NCBI GenBank assembly: GCA_028711905.1
Contig: JAQTRI010000159.1
Location: 1-7,533 of the forward strand
Direction of reading: 5' to 3'
Length of the DNA: 7,533 bases
Origin: Candidatus Wallbacteria bacterium
GTDB taxonomy: Bacteria; Muiribacteriota; JAQTZZ01
The notes under the pieces are model-generated. The model worked only from the letters and a program-made list of their open reading frames with translations. It was not told where the DNA came from and did not search any database. The position numbers and the translations under genes are program-made. This document shows, piece by piece, positions 1 to 5,288 of the stretch; within the stretch, counting starts at the first letter, position 1, and each line of letters opens with the position of its first letter.

Positions 1-338
1 GCGCAGGGATGATGTATTACACCTGGACCTATCAGAATCCTTGCGCTAACGGCGACTCGTTTAAACACGATTTCTATCTTGCCGCGGGCAACTATAATTT
101 CACTGTTCTGGGTTACAATTCGACCAACAGGGGAAAAATCGACTGGTATATCGATGATGTGCTCAAGGTCAGCGGCCAGGACTGGTATGGGGGTGGGGTA
201 ATGAACATCATGATGACATCAGCGCTCACAGTCGATGCCAGTGGTCTCCATACCCTCAAGGGTGTGGTGAACGGCAAAAATGCCGCATCATCCAGTTACT
301 ATATTGTCTGGACCAAGGCCTGGTTCACAAAAACCTGA
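1..338 (+). CDS. C-terminal jelly-roll domain of a phage tail/surface fibre-like protein (5' partial)
   Basis: The reading frame is open from the left edge and ends at TGA 336-338, so this is the last roughly 112 residues of a longer protein. There is no SD in the 8 nt before the first ATG at 9, so that ATG is probably internal. The visible pattern fits the beta-sandwich (jelly-roll) modules at the C-terminus of phage structural and cell-surface fibre proteins: an AGNYNFTVLG strand, NRGKIDWYIDD, an aromatic DWYGGG turn, then SGLHTLKGVVNGKNAASSSYYIVW. In that family the core runs roughly 'G-Y-LG--NRG---IDG----GLHTL----KNA-SS-YY'. Such domains are usually trimerising or receptor/sugar-binding. 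No other phage gene is visible, so it could be a prophage remnant, a tailocin fibre or an ordinary secreted protein. The family call is by eye and inferred; function is not established. Confidence 0.6.
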   Translation, partial: AGMMYYTWTYQNPCANGDSFKHDFYLAAGNYNFTVLGYNSTNRGKIDWYIDDVLKVSGQDWYGGGVMNIMMTSALTVDASGLHTLKGVVNGKNAASSSYYIVWTKAWFTKT

Positions 339-347
339 CGATTTTTC

Positions 348-376
348 TTGCCAATTGCGCCGATATCTGTTTTAAT
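348..376 (+). promoter_or_regulatory. sigma70-type promoter for the long leader and MFS gene
   Basis: TTGCCA (348-353), a 17-nt spacer and TTTAAT (371-376) each match the consensus in 5 of 6 positions at ideal spacing. The promoter starts 9 nt after the stop of the fibre-like gene. The predicted +1 is about 383, exactly where the long hairpin 383-460 begins. It is the only good promoter I see ahead of the exporter at 908, which implies a leader of about 525 nt. Confidence 0.6.
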
Positions 377-382
377 TGTTTT

Positions 383-460
383 AGAACCATTCAAGGAGAA
401 GGGCATGAAAACCATCAATCGCTATTCCAGCCGCCCTGCTTCTCCTATGGGGATGGTTCT
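383..460 (+). repeat. 5'-terminal hairpin sequestering an SD
   Basis: AGAACCAT (383-390) pairs perfectly with ATGGTTCT (453-460). After a small internal loop, AGGAGAA (394-400) pairs with TTCTCCT (440-446), and GGGC (401-404) pairs with GCCC (433-436) past a 3-nt bulge. That makes 19 bp in all. The apical loop (405-432) begins exactly with the ATG of a 24-codon ORF, so the stem hides that ORF's SD. The outer stem starts at the predicted transcription start. Confidence 0.75.
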
Positions 461-479
461 TCGTTCATTTCATCGTTGA
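405..479 (+). CDS. 24-residue upstream ORF (leader-peptide candidate)
   Basis: ATG at 405 follows a strong SD (AAGGAGAA, 393-400) at good spacing and runs to TGA 477-479. The peptide begins MKTINRYSSR and ends VLRSFHR; it has six basic residues (five Arg, one Lys) plus one His, and no hydrophobic secretion signal. The SD is buried in the 383-460 hairpin and the ORF's own codons form the anti-SD strand, so translation would open the stem. That is the geometry of a leader peptide in translational or transcriptional attenuation. It might not be translated at all. No family recognised. Confidence 0.35.
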   Translation: MKTINRYSSRPASPMGMVLRSFHR

Positions 480-507
480 CGCTCTAAACCACCGGTAAAA
501 AGTTCTG

Positions 508-535
508 AAGGCCTCCCCAGCCAGGGAGAAGCCTT
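508..535 (+). terminator. mid-leader hairpin, possible attenuator
   Basis: AAGGC (508-512) and CTCCC (513-517) pair with GCCTT (531-535) and GGGAG (524-528), with a 2-nt bulge and the loop CAGCCA. It is followed by TAAATTT-like sequence rather than a proper U-tract, so it would be at best a weak or conditional intrinsic terminator. Its 3' arm can instead pair with 438-446, the anti-SD strand of the first hairpin. It may simply be a structural stem. Confidence 0.35.
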
Positions 536-570
536 AAATTTCGGCATTCCGCCGCAAAAGGAGGTGCTGA

Positions 571-633
571 TTGCTGATTAACAGTTTCGAAAATGCAAGG
601 AAAATGCCACAAAGATCAGGAGGGAAATTATGA
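571..633 (+). CDS. 20-residue upstream ORF with TTG start
   Basis: A very strong SD (AAAGGAGG, 557-564) sits 6 nt before TTG at 571. The ORF runs to TGA 631-633 and overlaps the ATG of the next ORF as ATGA (630-633), the classic translational-coupling arrangement. The peptide contains NSFENARKMPQRSGG and is hydrophilic. A tandem 7-nt repeat (GCTGATT, 566-572 and 573-579) covers the start. It is too short to classify. The SD and the coupling are the only evidence that it is translated; it may instead be part of a structured RNA. Confidence 0.25.
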   Translation: MLINSFENARKMPQRSGGKL

Positions 634-857
634 GGATTAACAACAATTTAACGAAAAAAGAAGCGTATTTCGGGTATAAAGGTCCTGTTTTTTCTGCGGG
701 GGCGATCGGAGGCGTTGCGGAGACCTGGATGGTCGGAGCAGCCGAGGAAAGAACGCAGCCGGGACAGGATGTACCGGCCAGTGGCCCCCGCAGGAGAAAC
801 AGGACCGCAGGCCTTAATAAAAAGGTTTGCAGGCTGGACCGAATCAAAGACGATTAG
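630..857 (+). CDS. 75-residue small ORF of unknown function, possible leader peptide
   Basis: ATG 630 has an excellent SD (AGGAGGG, 618-624) and also overlaps the preceding ORF's stop. The product has a hydrophilic start (MRINNNLTKKEAYF), a Gly/Ala-rich segment (FSAGAIGGVAETWMVGAA, about residues 21-38) and a strongly basic tail with RRRNR and CRLDR. No family is recognised. The nucleotides of residues 18-59 form the 23-bp inverted repeat and its loop, so the sequence is constrained by, or is merely, RNA structure. It stops 50 nt before the MFS start. Possibilities are an uORF whose translation melts the leader structure, a small secreted or modified peptide exported by the adjacent MFS, or a spurious ORF. 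There is no recognisable modification enzyme or processing peptidase nearby to support a peptide natural product. Confidence 0.35.
   Translation: MRINNNLTKKEAYFGYKGPVFSAGAIGGVAETWMVGAAEERTQPGQDVPASGPRRRNRTAGLNKKVCRLDRIKDD
681..806 (+). repeat. 23-bp inverted repeat (long RNA hairpin) with an 80-nt loop
   Basis: Positions 681-703 pair continuously with 784-806. 21 pairs are Watson-Crick and 2 (691-796 and 693-794) are U-G in the + transcript; on the opposite strand they would be A-C mismatches. That directionality favours an RNA hairpin of the + strand over a DNA-level inverted repeat. There are no matching direct repeats at the flanks (673-680 versus 807-814), so a terminal-repeat mobile element is not supported. 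No U-tract follows, so it is not an intrinsic terminator. The loop carries 716-725, complementary to 887-896. Confidence 0.9.
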
Positions 858-863
858 ATTACA

Positions 864-907
864 GCGGAGGATAAACCAGTTCTGCTGGTCTCCGCAGAGG
901 AGAACTT
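864..907 (+). promoter_or_regulatory. exporter SD with competing hairpins
   Basis: The MFS SD is AGAGGAGA (896-903). TCTCC (889-893) can fold onto GGAGA (899-903) and hide it. Alternatively CTCCGC (890-895) can pair with GCGGAG (864-869), ACCAG/CTGGT (875-879/885-889) can form a small hairpin, or 887-896 can pair with 716-725. These are mutually exclusive, so the SD could be switched. Purine-rich SDs pair easily with pyrimidine runs, so single short pairings here are weak evidence on their own. Confidence 0.4.
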
Positions 908-2191
908 ATGTTTAAGCACTTGATAACGCATAAAAAAAACTTTGACCCGTTATTGAAGAACCGGAATCTGAAGCTCCTGATCGCAGCAGGATTCATCTCC
1001 AGGCTCGGCAGCAGGGCCACCTACTTTGCCATGCTGAAAAAGGTTTACGACATTTCCGGCGGCCGTATCACAGACCTCGGGTTTCTTACAGTGTGCGAGT
1101 GCCTGCCGTTCCTTCTCTTCGGCACAGTCGCAGGTGCGCTCATTGACCGCAGGTCCAGAAAACGAATGATGATCCAGGCCGACATTGCCGGCGCGCTGTT
1201 CGTGCTGTCCGCCGTATTCATCGACACCCTGACCGGAGTATACGCACTGAGTTTCCTGTCATCCCTGGTGTTCGTATTCCGGCAACCGGCGCAGTCTTCG
1301 TTTGAACCGAACCTGGTGCAGAAGGAAGAGATTCCACTCGCCAACTCACTGTCTGCCTCGTGCGGCAGCCTGACAATGGTCCTGGGATCAGCTGCCGGGG
1401 CCGGATTAGTCGGTTTACTCGGTCCAAACCCGGCCTTTGCCATCAATGCTCTGGCTCTTCTGGTCTCGGCGCTGCTGGTTTCCTGTATCAAGCACCAGGA
1501 ATCGCACCTTTCCTCAGGTGATAAAACCGGCGGAACAGAAGAGTTCTTTCAAGGCATCCGCATCGCGTGGCATAACCCCACAGTCAGGATGATGCTGATC
1601 ATCGACCTGTTCGTGACCTTTGCCATGGCAGTGCAGGGCGTACTGATCTACCTGCACCTGAAAACCGGCCTGGGATATGCTGATCGCGCAGAACTGGCCT
1701 GGGGCATGCTGATCTCAGCGTCAGGCGTAGGTGTGATCATTGGCAGCATCTACACTGGAATCCGGCTCAAGTCGTGCAGCAACTGGTTCAGGCTTTACTT
1801 AGACATCCTGATGCTGGATGCAGTGAACTTCGGCCTGTTCCTGCTCTGCCCGTATTTCCCGCTCTCAATGGTCCTGTTCGGGATTCTGGGAGCGGTCGGA
1901 GGCGCACACATGGTGACTCTGAACACGACGGTGCAGAAAACCGTGACAGACCAGCACAGGGGCAAAGTGTTCGCCGCCTTTACGACCCTCAACAGTCCGG
2001 TAGCGATCGCCTCAGTCACTGTCGGTACTTTTCTGGCCGGGCTCTCCAGTCCCTTCGCTGTGCTGATGTTCACAGCTGTTCTGGAAGCCCTGATTTCGAT
2101 AGGGCTGCGGTTCACGATCACATACCGGGCCCAGTCCGCTGCTGTTGCCGCATCACGCCTGCCGGTTGAAACAGAGCAGGCCGCAGCCTGA
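908..2191 (+). CDS. MFS exporter, MefA/EntS-like (MFS_3) family
   Basis: 427 residues, the usual length for 12-helix major facilitator exporters, starting at ATG with a good SD. It carries the motif-A loop between helices 2 and 3 (GALIDRRSRKRMM, about 76-88). The segment RQPAQSSFEPNLVQKEEIPLANSLSAS (positions 125-151, shown here only as landmarks RQPAQSS and ANSLSAS) and the late QKTVTDQHRGKVFA (about 343-356) are typical of the macrolide-efflux/enterobactin-exporter branch. A longer hydrophilic loop at about 194-222 separates the two six-helix halves. It should be an inner-membrane, proton-driven exporter of a drug, siderophore or peptide; the substrate cannot be read from sequence. It stands alone between a long structured leader and a strong terminator, so its expression may be inducible through the leader. 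Confidence 0.85.
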   Translation: MFKHLITHKKNFDPLLKNRNLKLLIAAGFISRLGSRATYFAMLKKVYDISGGRITDLGFLTVCECLPFLLFGTVAGALIDRRSRKRMMIQADIAGALFVLSAVFIDTLTGVYALSFLSSLVFVFRQPAQSSFEPNLVQKEEIPLANSLSASCGSLTMVLGSAAGAGLVGLLGPNPAFAINALALLVSALLVSCIKHQESHLSSGDKTGGTEEFFQGIRIAWHNPTVRMMLIIDLFVTFAMAVQGVLIYLHLKTGLGYADRAELAWGMLISASGVGVIIGSIYTGIRLKSCSNWFRLYLDILMLDAVNFGLFLLCPYFPLSMVLFGILGAVGGAHMVTLNTTVQKTVTDQHRGKVFAAFTTLNSPVAIASVTVGTFLAGLSSPFAVLMFTAVLEALISIGLRFTITYRAQSAAVAASRLPVETEQAAA

Positions 2192-2208
2192 AGAGCGATC
2201 TGTCAGTA

Positions 2209-2247
2209 AAAAGGAAGACCCCGTCTTTCATACGGGGTCTTCCTTTT
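2209..2247 (+). terminator. strong intrinsic terminator after the MFS gene
   Basis: A perfect 16-bp stem (2209-2224 with 2232-2247) surrounds a 7-nt loop (2225-2231). The GC-rich core GACCCCGT/ACGGGGTC is flanked by AAAAGGA and TCCTTTT. It lies 17 nt after the MFS stop. The A-run on the left and T-run on the right would also let it work on the opposite strand. Confidence 0.9.
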
Positions 2248-2282
2248 ACCGGAGGATTGTACCTGTTGGCGTTGCATCGATT

Positions 2283-2311
2283 TTGCCATCTGCCCGGCTT
2301 GGGGATAAAAT
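2283..2311 (+). promoter_or_regulatory. sigma70-type promoter for the PLP enzyme gene
   Basis: TTGCCA (2283-2288), a 17-nt spacer and TAAAAT (2306-2311), with the same -35 hexamer as the leader promoter at 348. The predicted +1 is near 2318, giving a 5' UTR of about 29 nt that contains the SD GGAGGT (2338-2343). No riboswitch fits in so short a leader. Confidence 0.65.
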
Positions 2312-2346
2312 AGATATCACTAGAATCATCTTCCTCTGGAGGTATC

Positions 2347-3585
2347 ATGCAGAACATACCGATCGATTCCGGTTTTGGAACCACAGCTGTCAGGTTCGGC
2401 GAGCACGGCTTTCCGGACGGGTCTCATGTCATGCCCATTTATCAGACATCGACCTTTTCCTTTCCGGATGTTGCAACAGGCCAGGCCGCATTCCAGGAAG
2501 GCTCTGAAACTTACTATTACACGCGTTTGGGAAATCCCAATTCCCGGCATCTGGCTTCCAGACTGGCTGCTCTGGAGGGTTTCGATCTCCTGCGCGAAGA
2601 ACCCGGAAAAAAACCTAAAGATATCGTAGCCGGGGAAGTGTTCTCCTCCGGCATGGCAGCCCTGACAGGCATAGTGCTGTCCACCACCAAACCCGGCGGG
2701 CAGGTGATTGTCCAGTCCTCCCTTTACGGTGGCAGTCACGGCTGGTTCCGCAACCTGTCTCAGAGATTCGGCATTGAGGTCATCTGGCTGGATTCAACCG
2801 CAGTTATGGACTGGGAACGGGCTTTTAACGCCAACTGGAAGGCGACACTGGCCTTCTGCGAGACCCCGGCTAACCCGATGCTGGACATAGTGGACATCGC
2901 AGCTGTCGCGGATGTGGCACACCAGGCCGGGGCAATGCTTGCCATTGACAATACTTTCGCCACACCCTTCTGCCAGCGTCCACTCACGCTTGGGGCAGAC
3001 ATTGTCATGCACTCAATGACCAAATACACAACAGGTATGGGCACATGCGTCGGCGGGGCAGTCATTTCCCGCCATCCAGATTTCGTGGCCGGACCCCTTC
3101 ACAGCACTTTCAAGACACTTGGCGCATCCCCCAGCCCTTTCGACTGCTGGCTGACCAGTCTGGGTCTGAAAACTTTAGAACTGCGCATGGCCAGGCACTG
3201 CGAAAACGCCATGGCTCTGGCCAAGCATCTTACTCATCACCCTGCTGTATCTAAAGTGTGTTACCCCGGGCTTCCCTCTCACCCCGGGCACGAGATTGCA
3301 GATAAGCAGATGTCTGGTTTCGGCGGCATGATATCCATTGAACTGAAGGGTGGATTCGCCGCAGGAGTTAAGCTGCTTGAGAGCCTGAAGATCTGCACAT
3401 TAGCCGTATCTCTCGGAACGCTGGACACCCTGGTGCAGCACCCGGCTGGTATGACCCATCAGGGTGTGCCTGCTGAAGAGCGGAAAAAAATCGGCATTTC
3501 AGACGGGCTGGTGCGTATCTCAGTCGGAATCGAGAACTCCTCAGACCTGATCGCTGACTTCAATCAGGCGCTGGATCAAGTTTAA
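2347..3585 (+). CDS. PLP-dependent Cys/Met metabolism enzyme (cystathionine gamma-synthase/gamma-lyase family)
   Basis: 412 residues; fold type I Cys/Met metabolism enzyme, cytoplasmic, normally a homotetramer. Landmarks: YYYTRLGNP (56-64; Tyr58 and Arg60 should contact the neighbouring subunit's PLP phosphate), SSGMAA (100-105), catalytic Tyr127 in LYGG, ETPANP (172-177), Asp201 in AIDNTFATP, the Schiff-base Lys226 in HSMTKY, AVSLG (353-357) and the substrate-carboxylate Arg390 in LVRISVG. It acts on sulfur amino acids: gamma-replacement or gamma/beta-elimination on O-acyl-homoserine, cystathionine, methionine or homocysteine. The position matching the catalytic Cys of classical methionine gamma-lyases is Gly129, which argues against a typical MGL. 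Residues about 80-95 form an insertion (LLREEPGKKPKD) absent from the short enzymes. The exact reaction cannot be settled. It is monocistronic, with its own promoter. Confidence 0.88.
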   Translation: MQNIPIDSGFGTTAVRFGEHGFPDGSHVMPIYQTSTFSFPDVATGQAAFQEGSETYYYTRLGNPNSRHLASRLAALEGFDLLREEPGKKPKDIVAGEVFSSGMAALTGIVLSTTKPGGQVIVQSSLYGGSHGWFRNLSQRFGIEVIWLDSTAVMDWERAFNANWKATLAFCETPANPMLDIVDIAAVADVAHQAGAMLAIDNTFATPFCQRPLTLGADIVMHSMTKYTTGMGTCVGGAVISRHPDFVAGPLHSTFKTLGASPSPFDCWLTSLGLKTLELRMARHCENAMALAKHLTHHPAVSKVCYPGLPSHPGHEIADKQMSGFGGMISIELKGGFAAGVKLLESLKICTLAVSLGTLDTLVQHPAGMTHQGVPAEERKKIGISDGLVRISVGIENSSDLIADFNQALDQV

Positions 3586-3591
3586 TCCAGC
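3570..3591. repeat. inverted repeat at the convergent stop codons
   Basis: GCTGGAT (3570-3576) and ATCCAGC (3585-3591) form a 7-bp stem with an 8-nt loop containing TTTAA, where both stop codons sit. It lacks a T-tract on either side. It might help convergent transcripts end, but could also reflect coding constraint. Confidence 0.4.
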
Positions 3592-5237
3592 ACCCTGAAA
3601 TCTGTCAGCACCCGGTCCAGCAGGCCACCTCTTTCCTTGTCAGGATAGGTGACCAGAATCATTTTTTCCGTTCCATGGTCCAGAACATAGGTGGTGAGCA
3701 ATTCACCGTAAACGAATTCCCCATTCTGGTTCCTGATCTTCTTCCTCAGGGTCAGATACGAGGCTTCAGAATTACCTATCAATTCGCTCCCCTGATCAAT
3801 GAAATCAGCAGTATCCGGGTTTTTCTCCAGCATGTCCTTCATTACCGAAAGATCAGAGTCCTGTGCTTGCGCATCAGGTCTGACTGAGACTCGGCAGTCC
3901 ACCCGGCCTTCCTTGAGAGGACCGATAGCGTATTCCAGATTCCATGAGTCAATACGCTCAACCAGCCACCCTTGAGGAAGAGTGACTGAAAACCCCTGAT
4001 CGCGGTTAGTGTAACGGTTTTCCTCCTCAACAACTCGCTCTCCTGCCGTATCACCATGAGTCAATGACTTCTTTTTGCTGCGGAAGTCCTTGGACACAAG
4101 CTGCAGTATGTCATCACCTTTTCCCTGCTCATCGATGCGGTTCCGTCCGACAGAGTAAAGGACTGTCACCTCGCCACTTTCGAACCGCCCAAACTCCGAT
4201 CCTGTGAGCGGATCGATCGCCGGAAAACCTGCAGCACAGCGTAAAAGGTCCCAGCCGGCCTTGTTGGCCAGCAGCTGCTCTTCAATGCCGAAGCCCATAA
4301 TGACCAGCATTGCGAGAATAGGGTTCTTAGCTGTGAGGCGCTCGACTTTCTCGTAAGCGCGATTCTTGGAAACCTCGTCCAGCAACGTCCATCCAGGTTT
4401 CTCCATCTCAGCCATGGCCTGATCGTAACGAGAAAGACTTTTATTCCCGGGATGTGAGAAAAGATCAATTGCAAACATCAGAAGCGGCTGAGTCCTGTAC
4501 TGATGCTCAATCACCAGATGGACGAATCTCTTTTCGTTTTCCATGCACTCGCGCCAGGTCAAAGAGTATTTTTCGTGCAGATCAGCCAGTTCCAGGGCCA
4601 GATTTTTTTCAAAGTCAGTTAACAGGCCGGAGGCGGCCCTTTCTGTGAGAATGCTGCACCCGATTCCCTCTATCGCATTCCCGATCAGGCAGAAAAGCGC
4701 GGAACTCGTTCCTTCATATCCGCGCTGGGTTGCGAATCCTGCAAACAGTACAGCTCTCAATGCCTGCCGCGCATTGTCAAGATCCCCGCACTCCAGGCAG
4801 TGCCTGGCAAAAGCGGACAAGTAACACGCCGAATGACGGGCGCCATTCATCCAGCTCGATCCGGGTATGACCGGGAATACATCGCGCCTGTCTCCGAACA
4901 CCTGCTCTGCTGAGTGGTCATCCAAGTGAAGAAGTTTCACTACATTGGAGGCATTTTCCGCATAACTACAGTCTAAAAAAGGATCGGTCGTTTCCGGACA
5001 ATGAAAATAATGTTTTCCTGGTTCACCATGGAGAACACATTCGGTAACAGCTTCGGAAAATTTCAGGGCATAGGCGCTTTTCTGTGCATTGTACCAATCG
5101 TCTGGGAGATCGAGCTGATATAGCTTGTCACTCCCTGACCTGTCCACCAGCTTAGAGAGAATCGCCGGCCCAGCGAAAAACAAAGAGATAAACACTGTCC
5201 CCAGGACCGCTGCTGAAACACCCAATGCCTTTTTCAA
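3582..5237 (-). CDS. membrane-anchored/secreted protein with helical middle and PsbP/DcrB-like C-terminal domain, function unknown
   Basis: I choose TTG at 5237-5235: it has a strong SD (GGAGG, complement of 5246-5250) 8 nt upstream and yields an ideal N-terminus, MKKALGVSAAVLGTVFISLFF, i.e. two lysines then a hydrophobic helix (about 4-24). This gives 551 residues. The in-frame GTG at 5288 has no SD and lies inside the likely -10 element. The middle (about 90-390) is rich in amphipathic helices with scattered Cys/Trp and looks like an alpha-helical repeat domain without a clear family. The last about 143 residues (409-551) begin RDQGFSVTLPQGWLVE and alternate beta strands with a helix, the pattern of PsbP/DcrB/DUF1795-type domains that follow an export signal. 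It is probably periplasmic or extracytoplasmic. The gene converges on the PLP enzyme, with stops overlapping over 3582-3585. Confidence 0.7.
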   Translation of the reverse strand: MKKALGVSAAVLGTVFISLFFAGPAILSKLVDRSGSDKLYQLDLPDDWYNAQKSAYALKFSEAVTECVLHGEPGKHYFHCPETTDPFLDCSYAENASNVVKLLHLDDHSAEQVFGDRRDVFPVIPGSSWMNGARHSACYLSAFARHCLECGDLDNARQALRAVLFAGFATQRGYEGTSSALFCLIGNAIEGIGCSILTERAASGLLTDFEKNLALELADLHEKYSLTWRECMENEKRFVHLVIEHQYRTQPLLMFAIDLFSHPGNKSLSRYDQAMAEMEKPGWTLLDEVSKNRAYEKVERLTAKNPILAMLVIMGFGIEEQLLANKAGWDLLRCAAGFPAIDPLTGSEFGRFESGEVTVLYSVGRNRIDEQGKGDDILQLVSKDFRSKKKSLTHGDTAGERVVEEENRYTNRDQGFSVTLPQGWLVERIDSWNLEYAIGPLKEGRVDCRVSVRPDAQAQDSDLSVMKDMLEKNPDTADFIDQGSELIGNSEASYLTLRKKIRNQNGEFVYGELLTTYVLDHGTEKMILVTYPDKERGGLLDRVLTDFRVLD

Positions 5238-5278
5238 TATTCCAGCCTCCGTAAATTCGGATACACTTATGCTTTCAG

Positions 5279-5287
5279 ATGATAACA
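5279..5287 (-). promoter_or_regulatory. extended -10 promoter for the 551-residue gene
   Basis: On the minus strand, TGTTATCAT is an extended -10 (TGn before TATCAT, 5 of 6). The -35 region is poor, as is usual for extended -10 promoters. The predicted +1 is near 5272, giving a UTR of about 35 nt with the SD at 5246-5250. The identical 9-mer sits at the same kind of position before the AlkD-family gene. Confidence 0.45.
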
Positions 5288-5288
5288 C

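Larger units (their letters stand above)
383..907 (+). promoter_or_regulatory. long structured leader RNA upstream of the MFS exporter (novel candidate)
   Basis: From the predicted +1 to the MFS start there are about 525 nt with little convincing protein-coding content but dense, strand-oriented RNA structure. Elements in order: hairpin 383-460 burying an SD; hairpin 508-535; bulged stem 543-550/599-608; stem 681-703/784-806 of 23 bp; a possible pseudoknot from the loop of that stem (716-725) to 887-896; and competing small hairpins over the exporter's SD (864-903). Three short ORFs with good SDs (405-479, 571-633, 630-857) are interleaved. I see no match to a riboswitch class I know. Two readings fit: a cis leader controlling exporter translation or transcription through uORF translation and alternative pairings, or a stand-alone ornate RNA that happens to precede the exporter. 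The pairings are read from the sequence; regulation is inference. Confidence 0.5.

Noticed and set aside
383..680. Known riboswitch (SAM, c-di-GMP, TPP and similar)
   Set aside because: I could not find the conserved cores of the classes I know. The strong SD-containing stem does not fit them by eye.
681..806. MITE or insertion-sequence remnant with 23-bp terminal repeats
   Set aside because: The flanks show no target-site duplication, and the two mismatches are G-U only in the + RNA. Without copies elsewhere there is no support.
578..847. Minus-strand 89-codon ORF ending in a very hydrophobic, membrane-like C-terminus
   Set aside because: The hydrophobic run is the complement of an A-rich stretch (Phe/Leu/Ile codons from poly-purine). 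There is no SD, and it lies opposite the structured + strand leader.
630..857. Double-glycine (GAIGG) bacteriocin or RiPP precursor
   Set aside because: The region before GG lacks the usual LSxxEL-type leader pattern, and no modification enzyme, peptidase-containing ABC transporter or immunity gene is visible. It is kept only as an alternative reading.
715..915. Alternative + frame (66 codons) running into the MFS start
   Set aside because: No SD and no sign of domain. It overlaps both the better-started 630-857 ORF and the MFS start, so it is probably a shadow.
1045..1491. Long minus-strand ORF of 148 codons
   Set aside because: It lies wholly opposite the MFS gene, with Arg/Ser/Pro-rich composition typical of antisense shadows.
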